Assembly: GCA_963776675.1 (NCBI GenBank)
Contig: CAVZNR010000052.1
Coordinates: forward strand, 108,655 to 172,654
Reading direction: 5' to 3'
Source: Hyphomicrobium_A sp963776675
GTDB lineage: Bacteria; Pseudomonadota; Alphaproteobacteria; Rhizobiales; Hyphomicrobiaceae
DNA length: 64,000 bases
Every line of letters begins with the position of its first letter. The stretch's first letter is position 1. Below the pieces are notes generated by a model, which was not told the origin of the DNA, did not search any database, and was given only the letters and a program-made list of their open reading frames with translations. Made by a program: the position numbers and the translations under genes. Below are positions 1-7,946 of the stretch, piece by piece.

Positions 1-167
1 TTGCCCCAGTCGCGGCTCCACGGCCAGATGGGCATGGCGGCGACCGCGGCGACGATGATGGCGCCGTAGCTGACGAGCGAGACGATCGGTACGGTATCGA
101 GCACGGCGAGATCCTTGCCCCAAAGGTCCTTGGGCCACACGCGGCCATCGAGAGGGGCTGCCGCCAT
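1..167 (-). CDS. Small membrane protein, C-terminus cut by window edge
   Basis: Reading leftwards from an ATG at 167, the frame stays open for 55 codons to the window edge. The protein has a short charged N-terminus (MAAAPLDGRVWPKDLWGKD), then a hydrophobic segment at about residues 24-46 that looks like one membrane helix, then a Trp-rich stretch (PIWPWSRDW). I do not recognise a family. It lies 46 bases upstream of the secreted LprI-like gene end, but reads away from it. The true length and function cannot be judged because the rest is outside the window. Confidence 0.45.
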   Translation of the reverse strand, partial: MAAAPLDGRVWPKDLWGKDLAVLDTVPIVSLVSYGAIIVAAVAAMPIWPWSRDWG

Positions 168-212
168 GGTGCCCGGCAAAGGTCAACGGACCGTCACCGT
201 CCCGGTAACGTT

Positions 213-704
213 CTATTCAGCCGGGCCCGCCATCTGGCCCCAGATACGCAGCTGCAGGACGCGGCCGGCCGTGTGGTCGAGCACGCAGCTGGCCGAGTCG
301 ATGCGGGCGATCGTGCCGCCCTCGTAGAGATCGTAGGGGACCTTGCAGTCGGCGTCGCGGGAGGCGATCCAGGCGCGCTGGGCGTCGCGCACGCTGTCGG
401 CGGCCGGCTTGGCGAGGGATTTGAGCAGGCTCTGATAGTCGGCGTTGAGCAGGCCGTCCCAGATTTTTGTCTCGCCGTCGAGGCATTCGACCATGCTCTG
501 GGTCGTGTCCGATCCGCTTCCTTCCAGGCAAGGATCGGAGATGCGGCCGATGCAGGCGCGCCCGTCGCGATTGGCCTTGCGCTCGGTGTCGACGCAGGCG
601 GTGATGGTCGTGGCGTCATCGGCGGCAGCCGAAGGCGTGGCGCAAATGGTAGCCGCCAGGAGGGGAGCCACCAGCAGTGGGAGAAGGGTGCGCATGGCGT
701 GCAT
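213..704 (-). CDS. Secreted LprI/DUF1311-family protein
   Basis: The 163-residue protein begins with a Sec signal peptide (hydrophobic core at residues 7-20, cleavage expected after the Ala run near 28), so the mature form should be periplasmic. The mature part carries the family hallmark RDAQRAWIASRDADC at 106-120, with Trp112, Arg116, Asp117 and Cys120, and further cysteines at 37, 51, 59, 74 and 140 that could form disulfides. Members of DUF1311 are related to the lysozyme inhibitor LprI and are often simply called hypothetical. The family assignment is fairly secure. A lysozyme-inhibitor role is only an inference from family membership. Confidence 0.75.
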   Translation of the reverse strand: MHAMRTLLPLLVAPLLAATICATPSAAADDATTITACVDTERKANRDGRACIGRISDPCLEGSGSDTTQSMVECLDGETKIWDGLLNADYQSLLKSLAKPAADSVRDAQRAWIASRDADCKVPYDLYEGGTIARIDSASCVLDHTAGRVLQLRIWGQMAGPAE

Positions 705-747
705 CGTAGGGAGGCAGCCTTGAACGAGGTCTTAAGGGCCTATCGGG

Positions 748-1293
748 CTAGACGCCCAGCGATCGGCGCACCTCGAACACCTCCATGATGCGCGCGCCGC
801 GGTGCGGCCCGTCGACCACGAAGGTCCAGCGCCCTTCCGTGAAGGTGTCGCACATCTTCACGCCCTTGATCAGGATCCAGTGGCCTTCCTTGCCCTTGTG
901 CACGGCGAGGATGTAGTGGACCCAGGCATTGCGCGGCTTCTGCATCCACATCATCAGCGTGGGGCGCTCCTTGCGCGGCCGGCGCATGAAGTTTTCCTTC
1001 AGCGCCATCTCGTAGCCGAAGTGCGCGAGCGCTTCCGCAACCTCATCCGAGCCCGTGCCCTTCACGGCCGTGCGCCGCACGCTGTGGCGCAACTCGCGGA
1101 TCACGTCCTCGACTTTGCTGATGGGATAGCCGGTGAGCGCGGAGAGCACGTAGGGCCCGCAGAAGGCGGTGCGGCCGGTGTCGTTCTTGGCCTCTGAAAG
1201 GCTCGAGGAGATGTGCCCGGCGTCGAAAACGGCTTCCATGAGGGCCTCGTTCGGCGATTGGCGCTCCGAGCTCAGCTCGAGGCGCATCAGCAA
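748..1293 (-). CDS. Hypothetical protein with papain/C39-like Cys-His pattern
   Basis: This 181-residue protein has no signal peptide or membrane segment. It contains FCGPYVLSALTG at 44-55, with Cys45 at the start of a predicted helix, then WVHYILAV at 124-131 (His126) and GHWILIKGVKMCDTF at 137-151 (His138, Asp149). Cys near the N-terminus followed by a strand-borne His and a later Asp is the arrangement of papain-fold or C39-type peptidases, but I cannot name a family. Met3 is an equally good start. It faces the ABM gene across about 120 bases. A catalytic role is inference. Confidence 0.6.
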   Translation of the reverse strand: MLMRLELSSERQSPNEALMEAVFDAGHISSSLSEAKNDTGRTAFCGPYVLSALTGYPISKVEDVIRELRHSVRRTAVKGTGSDEVAEALAHFGYEMALKENFMRRPRKERPTLMMWMQKPRNAWVHYILAVHKGKEGHWILIKGVKMCDTFTEGRWTFVVDGPHRGARIMEVFEVRRSLGV

Positions 1294-1417
1294 TGGTTAA
1301 TGCAATCTGAAGGCAAGGAGTTTACGAATGGTTAACGAATGTCCGCGCGGAATGTCAGGCGAGCGGACAGACGGGGCCGGCTGGGGCAGCGGCTCGTTGC
1401 GGTTGAGAGTGACGGAC

Positions 1418-1720
1418 ATGCACGTCGTTGTGGTTTTCATGGAGGCGGAGCGCGGACGCCAGGACGATCTGCGCGTGGCGCTCGTCGGCTATGCGCAGAC
1501 GTGTCTTGAGCGCGAGCCCGGATGCCGGCGCTATGACGTGTGCATCGACCCCGTCGAAGGCACGGCGTTTCTTCTGTATCAGGTTTATGACGACAAAGCC
1601 GCCTATCTCGCCCACCGGGAGCTGCCGCACTATGCCGAGTTTCGCACGCTTGCCGATCCGTGGACGCGGTCGCGGCGCGTTCTGACCTACGATGCGGTTT
1701 CGCTGTCCGACACGGCTTGA
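1418..1720 (+). CDS. Antibiotic biosynthesis monooxygenase (ABM) domain protein
   Basis: This 100-residue protein starts at an ATG preceded by GAGAGTGACGGAC; a longer in-frame start at 1328 would add an unrelated low-complexity leader. The sequence MHVVVVFMEAERGRQDD, then CLEREPGCRRYDVC, FLLYQVYDDKAAYLAH and HYAEFR follows the ABM ferredoxin-like fold: beta strand, helix, the EPGC/Y strand, then the YxxxxAYxxH helix. Family members are quinol or heme monooxygenases and small detoxification enzymes; the substrate is not predictable here. The malonyl-CoA decarboxylase follows on the same strand after about 90 bases. Confidence 0.8.
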   Translation: MHVVVVFMEAERGRQDDLRVALVGYAQTCLEREPGCRRYDVCIDPVEGTAFLLYQVYDDKAAYLAHRELPHYAEFRTLADPWTRSRRVLTYDAVSLSDTA

Positions 1721-1809
1721 GACCGGGGTAGGATGGAACTACCTCCCCTTTGGTGCGTACGAGCACGGATGCGGGAGGCTGGCCCGCGACGAGGGAAGGA
1801 CCCCATCAC

Positions 1810-3222
1810 TTGAACGTTTCCTTTCTCCAGGAGCTGTTGAGCTCGGTTGCCGAGCAGGGCCGCGCGCTGTTGCCGCGCTCGCTGTTCGGCGCCGGCAACG
1901 AGGAGGATATCGAGGCGCTGGCGCGTGCGCTGATCTCGGGCCGCGGCGAGGCCTCCGGCGTCGCCATCGCTACCGAGCTGCTGGCCCGCTACGCCGGGCT
2001 GGGGGAGGAGGACCGGAGTAAGTTCTTCCGCTTCCTGGCGACCGAGCTGCGCCCTGAACAGGCGCGCGTTGCGGAAGCGGCGCGCGCCTACCTGGAGGAC
2101 CCGTCCGATGTCGCGTTGGCGCGCCTGCAGAAAGCGCTCGACAGTCCGCGGCTGGAGTTCTTCCGCCGCCTCAACCTGGCGCCCGGCGCCACCGCCGAGA
2201 TCGTGGCGATGCGCAGCGATCTTCTGCGCGTGCCGCTCGATGATCCCGCGCTGGCCGCCGTCGACGCCGACCTGCGCCGTCTGCTCTATTCCTGGTTCAA
2301 CCGCGGCTTCCTCGTCCTGCGCCGCATCGACTGGCACACGCCCGCCGCCATCCTGGAAAAGATCATCCGCTACGAGGCGGTGCACGAGATCACCGGCTGG
2401 GACGATCTGCGCCGGCGGCTCGACCCCGAGGACCGGCGCTGCTTTGCTTTCTTCCATCCCTCGCTGATCGACGAGCCGCTCGTGTTCGTGGAGGTCGCGC
2501 TCGCGCGCGAGGCGCCGGCCACCATCGGCGAGGTCCTCGACGAGCCGGAGACGCCGTTGGCGGGCGGCGGCGCCACCACGGCCGTGTTCTACTCGATCTC
2601 CAATTGCCAGGACGGCCTCAAGGGGATTTCCTTCGGCAACTTCCTCTTAAAACAGGTCGTGGAGGAGCTGGAGCGCGAGGTGCCCTCGCTCAAAACCTTC
2701 GTCACGCTGTCGCCGATGCCGGGGTTTGCGCGGTGGCTCGCCGCGACGGCCACCGCCGACGCGGTGGACGATCTTGGAGCAGAGGCAAGCGCGGTCAGCG
2801 ACGCGCTGCAACGCCTGGGTGGGCTGGAGCGGCTTAGCGAGACCGACGACAGCGATGTCAAGGCGCCGCTGCTGGCGCTCGCAGCTCATTATTTTCTTGT
2901 CGCCAAAGCGGCCGACGGCCGCGCGGTCGATCCCGTGGCCCGCTTCCACCTCGGCAACGGCGCGCGCCTGGATCGCATCAACTGGATGGCGAACCCCTCG
3001 CCCAAGAGCCTGCGCGACGCCTTCGGCCTCATGGTCAACTACCGCTACGATCTGAAAGAGATCGAGAAAAATCACGAGGCCTATGCCAACGAGGGGGCGA
3101 TTGCCGCTTCGCGGGCCGTGCGCGCACTGTTGAAGGTGCGCACCAAGGGAAAACCGGTGGTTGCGGAGCCCGCCGAGCACGCCGCACTTCCCGCCCCCAG
3201 CGAAGAAAAAGCCACGCCCTGA
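1810..3222 (+). CDS. Malonyl-CoA decarboxylase
   Basis: This 470-residue cytosolic enzyme converts malonyl-CoA to acetyl-CoA and CO2. The TTG at 1810 is chosen because GGGAAGGA lies about 10 bases upstream and the protein then begins with the helical domain; a GTG at 1750 would add a poorly conserved leader. Family marks include FYSISNCQDGLKGISFGN near residue 260, LSPMPGF with Ser301, and HLGNGA with His380, which correspond to the catalytic Ser-His pair of the family, and DRINWMANPSPKSL after it. Length is normal for alphaproteobacterial members, which lack the longer eukaryotic N-terminus. No malonate transport or mat operon partners are adjacent. Confidence 0.93.
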   Translation: MNVSFLQELLSSVAEQGRALLPRSLFGAGNEEDIEALARALISGRGEASGVAIATELLARYAGLGEEDRSKFFRFLATELRPEQARVAEAARAYLEDPSDVALARLQKALDSPRLEFFRRLNLAPGATAEIVAMRSDLLRVPLDDPALAAVDADLRRLLYSWFNRGFLVLRRIDWHTPAAILEKIIRYEAVHEITGWDDLRRRLDPEDRRCFAFFHPSLIDEPLVFVEVALAREAPATIGEVLDEPETPLAGGGATTAVFYSISNCQDGLKGISFGNFLLKQVVEELEREVPSLKTFVTLSPMPGFARWLAATATADAVDDLGAEASAVSDALQRLGGLERLSETDDSDVKAPLLALAAHYFLVAKAADGRAVDPVARFHLGNGARLDRINWMANPSPKSLRDAFGLMVNYRYDLKEIEKNHEAYANEGAIAASRAVRALLKVRTKGKPVVAEPAEHAALPAPSEEKATP

Positions 3223-3323
3223 AGGCCGTAAAACGTCTTTCGTCCAAGGCGGCCTTGTCACCGCTTCGAATCCCCGTGCACTATGACGTGGACGGTCAAT
3301 GCCCGCCGCGGAGTTCTAATGGT

Positions 3324-4295
3324 ATGCGCTACGGTGACGAGGATCGCGAAAGCCCCAACGTCGAGGATCGACGCGGTCAGCGCGGTCCCATGTTCCGCTT
3401 TCCCGGACGCATGGGGGGCGGACGCACGGTGCAGATCCCGCTCGGCGGCGGCGGCGTGAGCCTGGGCTCGCTGCTGATCATCGGCATATTGCTGCTGCTG
3501 TTCGGCATCAATCCGCTCGACCTGTTGAGCGAGAGCAACTACCCGCAAGTGCCGCAGATGCCGCACACGCAGCCCGGCGCCTCGCAGCAGGCCAACCGCG
3601 GCGCGCCCAGCGACATCCCGGGACTGCCGGGCGGACGGGCGGTGCGCAGCGAGGACGACATGAAGCGCTTCGTGTCGCAGGTGCTGGCCGATACCGAGGA
3701 CGTGTGGGGCAAGGTGTTCGCCGGCTTCGGGCGCCGCTACAGCGAGCCGTCGATGGTGCTGTTCTCGGACGCGACGCGCACCGCCTGCGGCACCGGGATT
3801 GCCGCCATGGGGCCGTTCTATTGTCCGCTCGACCGCAAGATCTACATCGACCTGTCGTTCTACGATCAGCTGAAGCGCCGCTTCGACGCGCCGGGCGATT
3901 TCGCGCAGGCGTACGTGATCGCGCACGAGGTCGGCCATCACGTGCAGAAGCTCCTAGGGATTGCCGACAAGGTGGAGGAGCTGAAGGGCACGCTCGATGA
4001 GAGCGACGCCAGCGCCGTGCAGGTGCGCATGGAGCTGCAGGCGGACTGCCTCGCGGGCGTGTGGGCCAACCTGAACAATCAGCTGCGCAACCGGCTCGAG
4101 CCCGGCGACGTGGAGGAGGGCTTGAACGCCGCCAGCCAGATCGGGGACGACATGATCCAGCGACGCACGCAAGGGCGCGTGGTGCCCGATGCGTTCACGC
4201 ACGGCAGCTCCGCGCAGCGTGTGCGCTGGTTCAAAGCGGGCCTCGATAGCGGCGATATCGGCAGTTGCGATACCTTCAATTCGAGCAGTCTTTAA
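3324..4295 (+). CDS. Neutral zinc metallopeptidase (YpfJ family), copy 1
   Basis: The ATG at 3324 has GGAG 10 bases upstream and gives 323 residues. The N-terminus is a basic cytoplasmic tail, followed by a Gly-rich linker and a membrane helix at about residues 47-64 (SLGSLLIIGILLLLFGI), then a Pro/Gln-rich linker. The peptidase domain carries HEVGHHVQ at 201-208, supplying two zinc His ligands and the catalytic Glu, and ELQADCLAGVW about 40 residues later as the third ligand region. The domain should sit in the periplasm, tethered to the inner membrane. Physiological substrates of this family are not established. A paralogue follows 72 bases downstream. Confidence 0.9.
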   Translation: MRYGDEDRESPNVEDRRGQRGPMFRFPGRMGGGRTVQIPLGGGGVSLGSLLIIGILLLLFGINPLDLLSESNYPQVPQMPHTQPGASQQANRGAPSDIPGLPGGRAVRSEDDMKRFVSQVLADTEDVWGKVFAGFGRRYSEPSMVLFSDATRTACGTGIAAMGPFYCPLDRKIYIDLSFYDQLKRRFDAPGDFAQAYVIAHEVGHHVQKLLGIADKVEELKGTLDESDASAVQVRMELQADCLAGVWANLNNQLRNRLEPGDVEEGLNAASQIGDDMIQRRTQGRVVPDAFTHGSSAQRVRWFKAGLDSGDIGSCDTFNSSSL

Positions 4296-4367
4296 GCGGA
4301 AGAGGGCAAAGGACGGTAACGGAACAATCGGGGGTATCGGGCACTTTTCAGGCTGGAGGCTTGTGCC

Positions 4368-5195
4368 ATGAGGCGAAGCGCTCGCGTGCGTAAAAGCGCG
4401 TTGGCCACGGTGATCGGAGCAGCGGCTGCGCTCGCGCCGGCGCTCTATTGCGGCTCGACAGCCCGCGCCCAGGACGGCCCAGCGCAAGGACACGCAATTG
4501 ACGAGATGGTCCCTGCACCGATGCAGGGCGCGGCCGCCATGGCCGATGAAAGCGGCACGCCGCCGCGCGGTCAGAAGCTACGCGCCATCGTTGTGCGCGC
4601 TCTGGATGATTCCGTTGAGACCTGGGAACGCATCATGGGTTCGCGCGCGCATGAGGTCGCCGAGGTCAGCCTGCGCTTCGTGCCGCGGCTCGACCCGGCC
4701 AATTGCTACGGGCTTTATGCCGGCAAAGGTCCCGCCTACTGCAGCGGCAATCAGACCGTGTTCGTCGGCACGCGCGCGGCCAACCGTCTGATGATGCGCT
4801 TCGGCACGCGCGGCGAGGCCGGGATCACGTTCCTGATCGGCCACGAGATGGGGCACCACATCCAGAACCTTTTTGGCCGCTTCCATCTGCTCAACAACGT
4901 CATCGCGCGCGCGCCGGGTGCCCGCGGCTATCTCGTGCGCCGCTTCGAGCTGGAGGCGGACTGCTACGCAGGCGTGTGGATCCAGGCCAGCACCCAATGG
5001 GCGAGATCCAACCGCTTCCGGTCGGATCTGATCGAGGTGGTCTCGTCCATCGGCGATGACAAGATCCTGGCCGAGGAGGGCAGGGCCAGCGTGCAGGGTC
5101 TGCACGGAACCTCGGCGGAGCGCACCCGCTGGTTCGTGCGGGGCACGAACAGCGGGGGCGATTGGCGCGTCTGCAATCTCTTCAGCGCCGATTAG
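4368..5195 (+). CDS. Neutral zinc metallopeptidase, secreted paralogue
   Basis: This 275-residue paralogue of the preceding gene begins MRRSARVRKSALATVIGAAA and has a cleavable signal peptide ending near the AQDG at about residue 35 instead of a membrane anchor. The zinc site is intact: HEMGHHIQ at 159-166 and FELEADCYAGVW further on. A pair of cysteines (NCYGLYAGKGPAYC) may form a disulfide. The C-terminus (GTSAERTRWFVRG) matches the end of copy 1 (GSSAQRVRWFKAG), which confirms common ancestry. Together the two genes look like a tandem duplication that produced one anchored and one soluble periplasmic enzyme. Substrate unknown. Confidence 0.88.
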   Translation: MRRSARVRKSALATVIGAAAALAPALYCGSTARAQDGPAQGHAIDEMVPAPMQGAAAMADESGTPPRGQKLRAIVVRALDDSVETWERIMGSRAHEVAEVSLRFVPRLDPANCYGLYAGKGPAYCSGNQTVFVGTRAANRLMMRFGTRGEAGITFLIGHEMGHHIQNLFGRFHLLNNVIARAPGARGYLVRRFELEADCYAGVWIQASTQWARSNRFRSDLIEVVSSIGDDKILAEEGRASVQGLHGTSAERTRWFVRGTNSGGDWRVCNLFSAD

Positions 5196-5220
5196 TCCAA
5201 CACCGGGATCGGCAGGCCGA

Positions 5221-6069
5221 TCAGAGGGCGTTGCCGCGATAGGTGCTGACCTCGCAGGGCAGGCCTCTGGACTGCATGAGCTTGCACAGGTCCTTGGCTT
5301 CCGCGGTCGACGCCACGGGCCCCGCGACCAGTCCGTACGTGCGGTTGCTGGCCTTGCCGTTGACGACGTAGCGCGGATGCAGATTGCGCACGGCGTCGGC
5401 ATGGCGGTCGGTGAGGATGCTCCAGTTCAGCCGCAGCGTGTCAATGGTGGGGCCTTGCGCCAGGATGACGCCGACGGGCTGCGGCTTGGCCGGGGCGATC
5501 TTCGTGGGACGCTTGATGCTGCCGGTCTCGATGGCGTCGGTCGCGTTGTTGGAGTTGATGACCTTGGCGCTCTTCTGCGCGCCCGCCCGCACGTTCTCGG
5601 CACTGGGACCGACAGGCGGGGCGAAGCTCGACGGCGGTGCGGTCGCCTTCTTCTTAGGCGTCGGTGGAATGGTGGCTGCCGGCGATGCGGCGCCCGACTG
5701 TGCGTGCTCCGGCGCTTTGGGCGTGTTGAGGGCGCCGGTCTCGAGCGCCGCCACCTTGTCCATGATCACCTGGTCGCGGACGGAGGCCTCCTGGACGGCG
5801 GTTTTGAGATTGGCGACGTCCATCTTCACCTCGCCCACGGTGCGCCGCAGCGGGTCGAGGTCGGCCAGTCCGCGCTCCATGTCGCGTCGGGTCTGCGCGA
5901 TCTTCTGATCGATTTCGGTGGCGCTCTGGGCCGAGCTCGCAAACATGTGCGGCTTGAGGCCCAAAAGTGCGAGATAGGCCAAGGCGAAGCTCGCGATCGC
6001 CATCCAGATCATCACGTAAGGCGTCAGGATTCGGCGACGAGAAGGTCCAGTGGTGGGGAGTACAGACAT
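5221..6069 (-). CDS. Membrane-anchored SPOR-like protein with coiled coil
   Basis: Starting at the ATG at 6069 (MSVLPTTGPSRRR) gives 282 residues; a start at 6147 would place 26 unlikely residues ahead. A membrane helix lies at about 15-37, followed by a heptad-rich coiled coil at about 49-110, a Pro/Ala-rich linker, and a C-terminal domain (VNGKASNRTYGLVAGPVAS, then AKDLCKLMQSRGLPC). The last part resembles the second half of a SPOR repeat, which binds denuded peptidoglycan strands at the division site. The match is partial, so SPOR-like is safer than SPOR. It converges on the zinc peptidase gene with 25 bases between stops. Confidence 0.7.
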   Translation of the reverse strand: MSVLPTTGPSRRRILTPYVMIWMAIASFALAYLALLGLKPHMFASSAQSATEIDQKIAQTRRDMERGLADLDPLRRTVGEVKMDVANLKTAVQEASVRDQVIMDKVAALETGALNTPKAPEHAQSGAASPAATIPPTPKKKATAPPSSFAPPVGPSAENVRAGAQKSAKVINSNNATDAIETGSIKRPTKIAPAKPQPVGVILAQGPTIDTLRLNWSILTDRHADAVRNLHPRYVVNGKASNRTYGLVAGPVASTAEAKDLCKLMQSRGLPCEVSTYRGNAL

Positions 6070-6453
6070 ATCTTCAGCTTCCGCGGTTGGGTGTATGAAC
6101 TCTGGTTGGATGAGAGCCCGATTCGCTTGGTCGAACCAAACGCGCACAATGCCGAACCATGCAGGACTGGCGGTGAATTCGAGGCGGATGGTCGGTGAGT
6201 TCCTGTCTTGGGGTCAACGCAGGCGGCGTGAAACAGGTACAGGATCTGTGGACGGTGAATCGGGGTGCACCGAACATCACGATTCGGGCGAATCTGAGCG
6301 CTGCTGTGCTCAATGCGCCACAACGATTTCCATCGGGAGTGTCAGCAGTTTACATGCAACTTGTTGTGCTCTGTTCCCAAGCGCGGACGAACGCTATGAA
6401 ACTCTCAAAATCATCGCCCGGACCCAACCAATGTCGCTACTCCTAGAGGCCCG
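6070..6453. other. Intergenic region between divergent genes; glmU upstream region
   Basis: This stretch separates the minus-strand SPOR-like gene from glmU and must hold promoters for both. It is slightly lower in GC than its surroundings. I see no convincing coding frame, hairpin terminator, tRNA or known riboswitch. A TATGAA hexamer at 6395-6400, with TGTTCC 17 bases before it, is the best candidate for a glmU promoter core, but the match is weak. Confidence 0.3.
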
Positions 6454-7809
6454 ATGACCCGTCGTCCTTTGCTCATCGTCGTTCTCGCCGCCGGTCAGGG
6501 CACGCGCATGCAATCGGCGATGCCGAAGGTGCTGCACAAGATCGGTGGGCGCTCGATGCTCGCGCATGTGCTGTCCGTCGCCCGCGAGCTCGGTGCCCAA
6601 TCGGTCGCCGTGGTGGTCGGCCCCGACATGGAGGCGGTGCGCGCGGAGACGCTGGAGCTGATGCCCGACGCGCACGTGTGTGTGCAGCCCGAGCGCAAGG
6701 GCACCGCCGACGCCGTGCTCGCCGCGCGCGAGGCGCTGGCGCAGCACAAAGGCGACGTTCTCGTGCTCTATGCCGATACGCCGCTGCTCACCGCGCCGAC
6801 GCTCAAACGCGTGCTGGACTGTCTCGACGACGGTGCCGGCGTTGCCGTTCTCGGCTTCGAGGCCCGCAATCCGTCCGGATATGGGCGCTTGCTCCTCGAT
6901 GGCCCCTGGCTCAAGGGCATTCGCGAGGAGAAGGATGCGAGCGCCGAGGAGCAGCAGCTCACTTTGTGCAACTCCGGCGTCATGGCATTCCGCGTTGATG
7001 ATCTTGCCGGCGTTCTCAAGCGCATCGGAAACAGCAACGCCAAGGGCGAGTTCTATCTGACCGACGCGATCGACGTCGCCGGTCGCGACGGCGTGGGTGC
7101 CGCCGCCGTCATCTGCGCGGAGGACGAGGTTATGGGCGTCAATGCGCGCGAGCAGCTTGCCGCCGCCGAGGCCGTCTTTCAGCAGCGCGCCCGTCTTGCG
7201 GCCATGCGCGGCGGCGCCACGCTCATCGCGCCCGAGACCGTGTGGTTCTCCTGGGACACAAAGATCGGTCGCGACGTCGTCATCGAGCCGAACGTCTTTT
7301 TCGGCCCCGGCGTCCTGATCGAGGACGCCGCCGAGGTCAAGGCCAACACCTACGTTGAGCGCTCGCGCATCGGTCCGGGCGCGCGCGTGGGACCGTTTGC
7401 GCGGCTGCGTCCCGGTGCCGACGTGGGAGCCGGTGCGCGCGTGGGCAACTTCGTCGAGCTCAAGAACGTGCGGCTGCGCGAAGGCGCCAAGGCCAACCAC
7501 CTGTCCTACCTCGGCGACGGCGAGGTGGGCGCCGGGGCGAACATCGGTGCGGGAACGATCTTCTGCAACTATGACGGCTTCCTGAAGCACCGTACCGAAA
7601 TCGGCGACAGGGCCTTCGTCGGCTCGAACTCGTCGCTGGTGGCGCCGGTGAAGATCGGGGAGGGCGCCTACATCGGCTCGGGCAGCGTCATCACCAAGAA
7701 CGTCGCCGCCGACGCGCTGGCGCTGTCGCGCGCCGAGCAGGCCGAGCGCCCCGGCTGGGCGGCAAAATTTCGCACCATGATGAGCCGGCGCAAGGCCGAG
7801 AAAAAGTGA
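6454..7809 (+). CDS. glmU: Bifunctional GlcN-1-P acetyltransferase / UDP-GlcNAc pyrophosphorylase
   Basis: The 451-residue protein makes UDP-GlcNAc for peptidoglycan and lipid A: it acetylates glucosamine-1-phosphate and then couples it to UTP. The N-terminal uridyltransferase domain shows the signature LAAGQGTRMQSAMPKVLHKI at 11-30 and YADTPLLT near 108. The C-terminal left-handed beta-helix of hexapeptide repeats begins near 255 and includes KANHLSYLGDGEVGAGANIG and FCNYDG of the acetyltransferase site. Length matches the family. It stands 137 bases upstream of glmS on the same strand, so the last three steps from fructose-6-phosphate are nearly contiguous. Confidence 0.97.
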   Translation: MTRRPLLIVVLAAGQGTRMQSAMPKVLHKIGGRSMLAHVLSVARELGAQSVAVVVGPDMEAVRAETLELMPDAHVCVQPERKGTADAVLAAREALAQHKGDVLVLYADTPLLTAPTLKRVLDCLDDGAGVAVLGFEARNPSGYGRLLLDGPWLKGIREEKDASAEEQQLTLCNSGVMAFRVDDLAGVLKRIGNSNAKGEFYLTDAIDVAGRDGVGAAAVICAEDEVMGVNAREQLAAAEAVFQQRARLAAMRGGATLIAPETVWFSWDTKIGRDVVIEPNVFFGPGVLIEDAAEVKANTYVERSRIGPGARVGPFARLRPGADVGAGARVGNFVELKNVRLREGAKANHLSYLGDGEVGAGANIGAGTIFCNYDGFLKHRTEIGDRAFVGSNSSLVAPVKIGEGAYIGSGSVITKNVAADALALSRAEQAERPGWAAKFRTMMSRRKAEKK

Positions 7810-7946
7810 CGCCGCCTACTTCGAAATGCCATATTGCAGCACCGCAACCGCTGAAACACAGTGTGATTTGAGGGGCATATTAATCAATCGATAGCATGAT
7901 TGTGCGTTTCGAAAGCTTACGTCGAACCCCCAGGGTCTGAAAATCC

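Noticed and set aside
5056..6198. Long plus-strand open frame over the SPOR-like gene
   Set aside because: Arg/Gly-rich composition, no ribosome site and no family resemblance; it is the antisense shadow of the minus-strand membrane protein with a clear signal, coiled coil and C-terminal domain.
7810..7946. glmS ribozyme upstream of glmS
   Set aside because: No pseudoknotted core is visible, the distance is short, and this ribozyme is known from Firmicutes.
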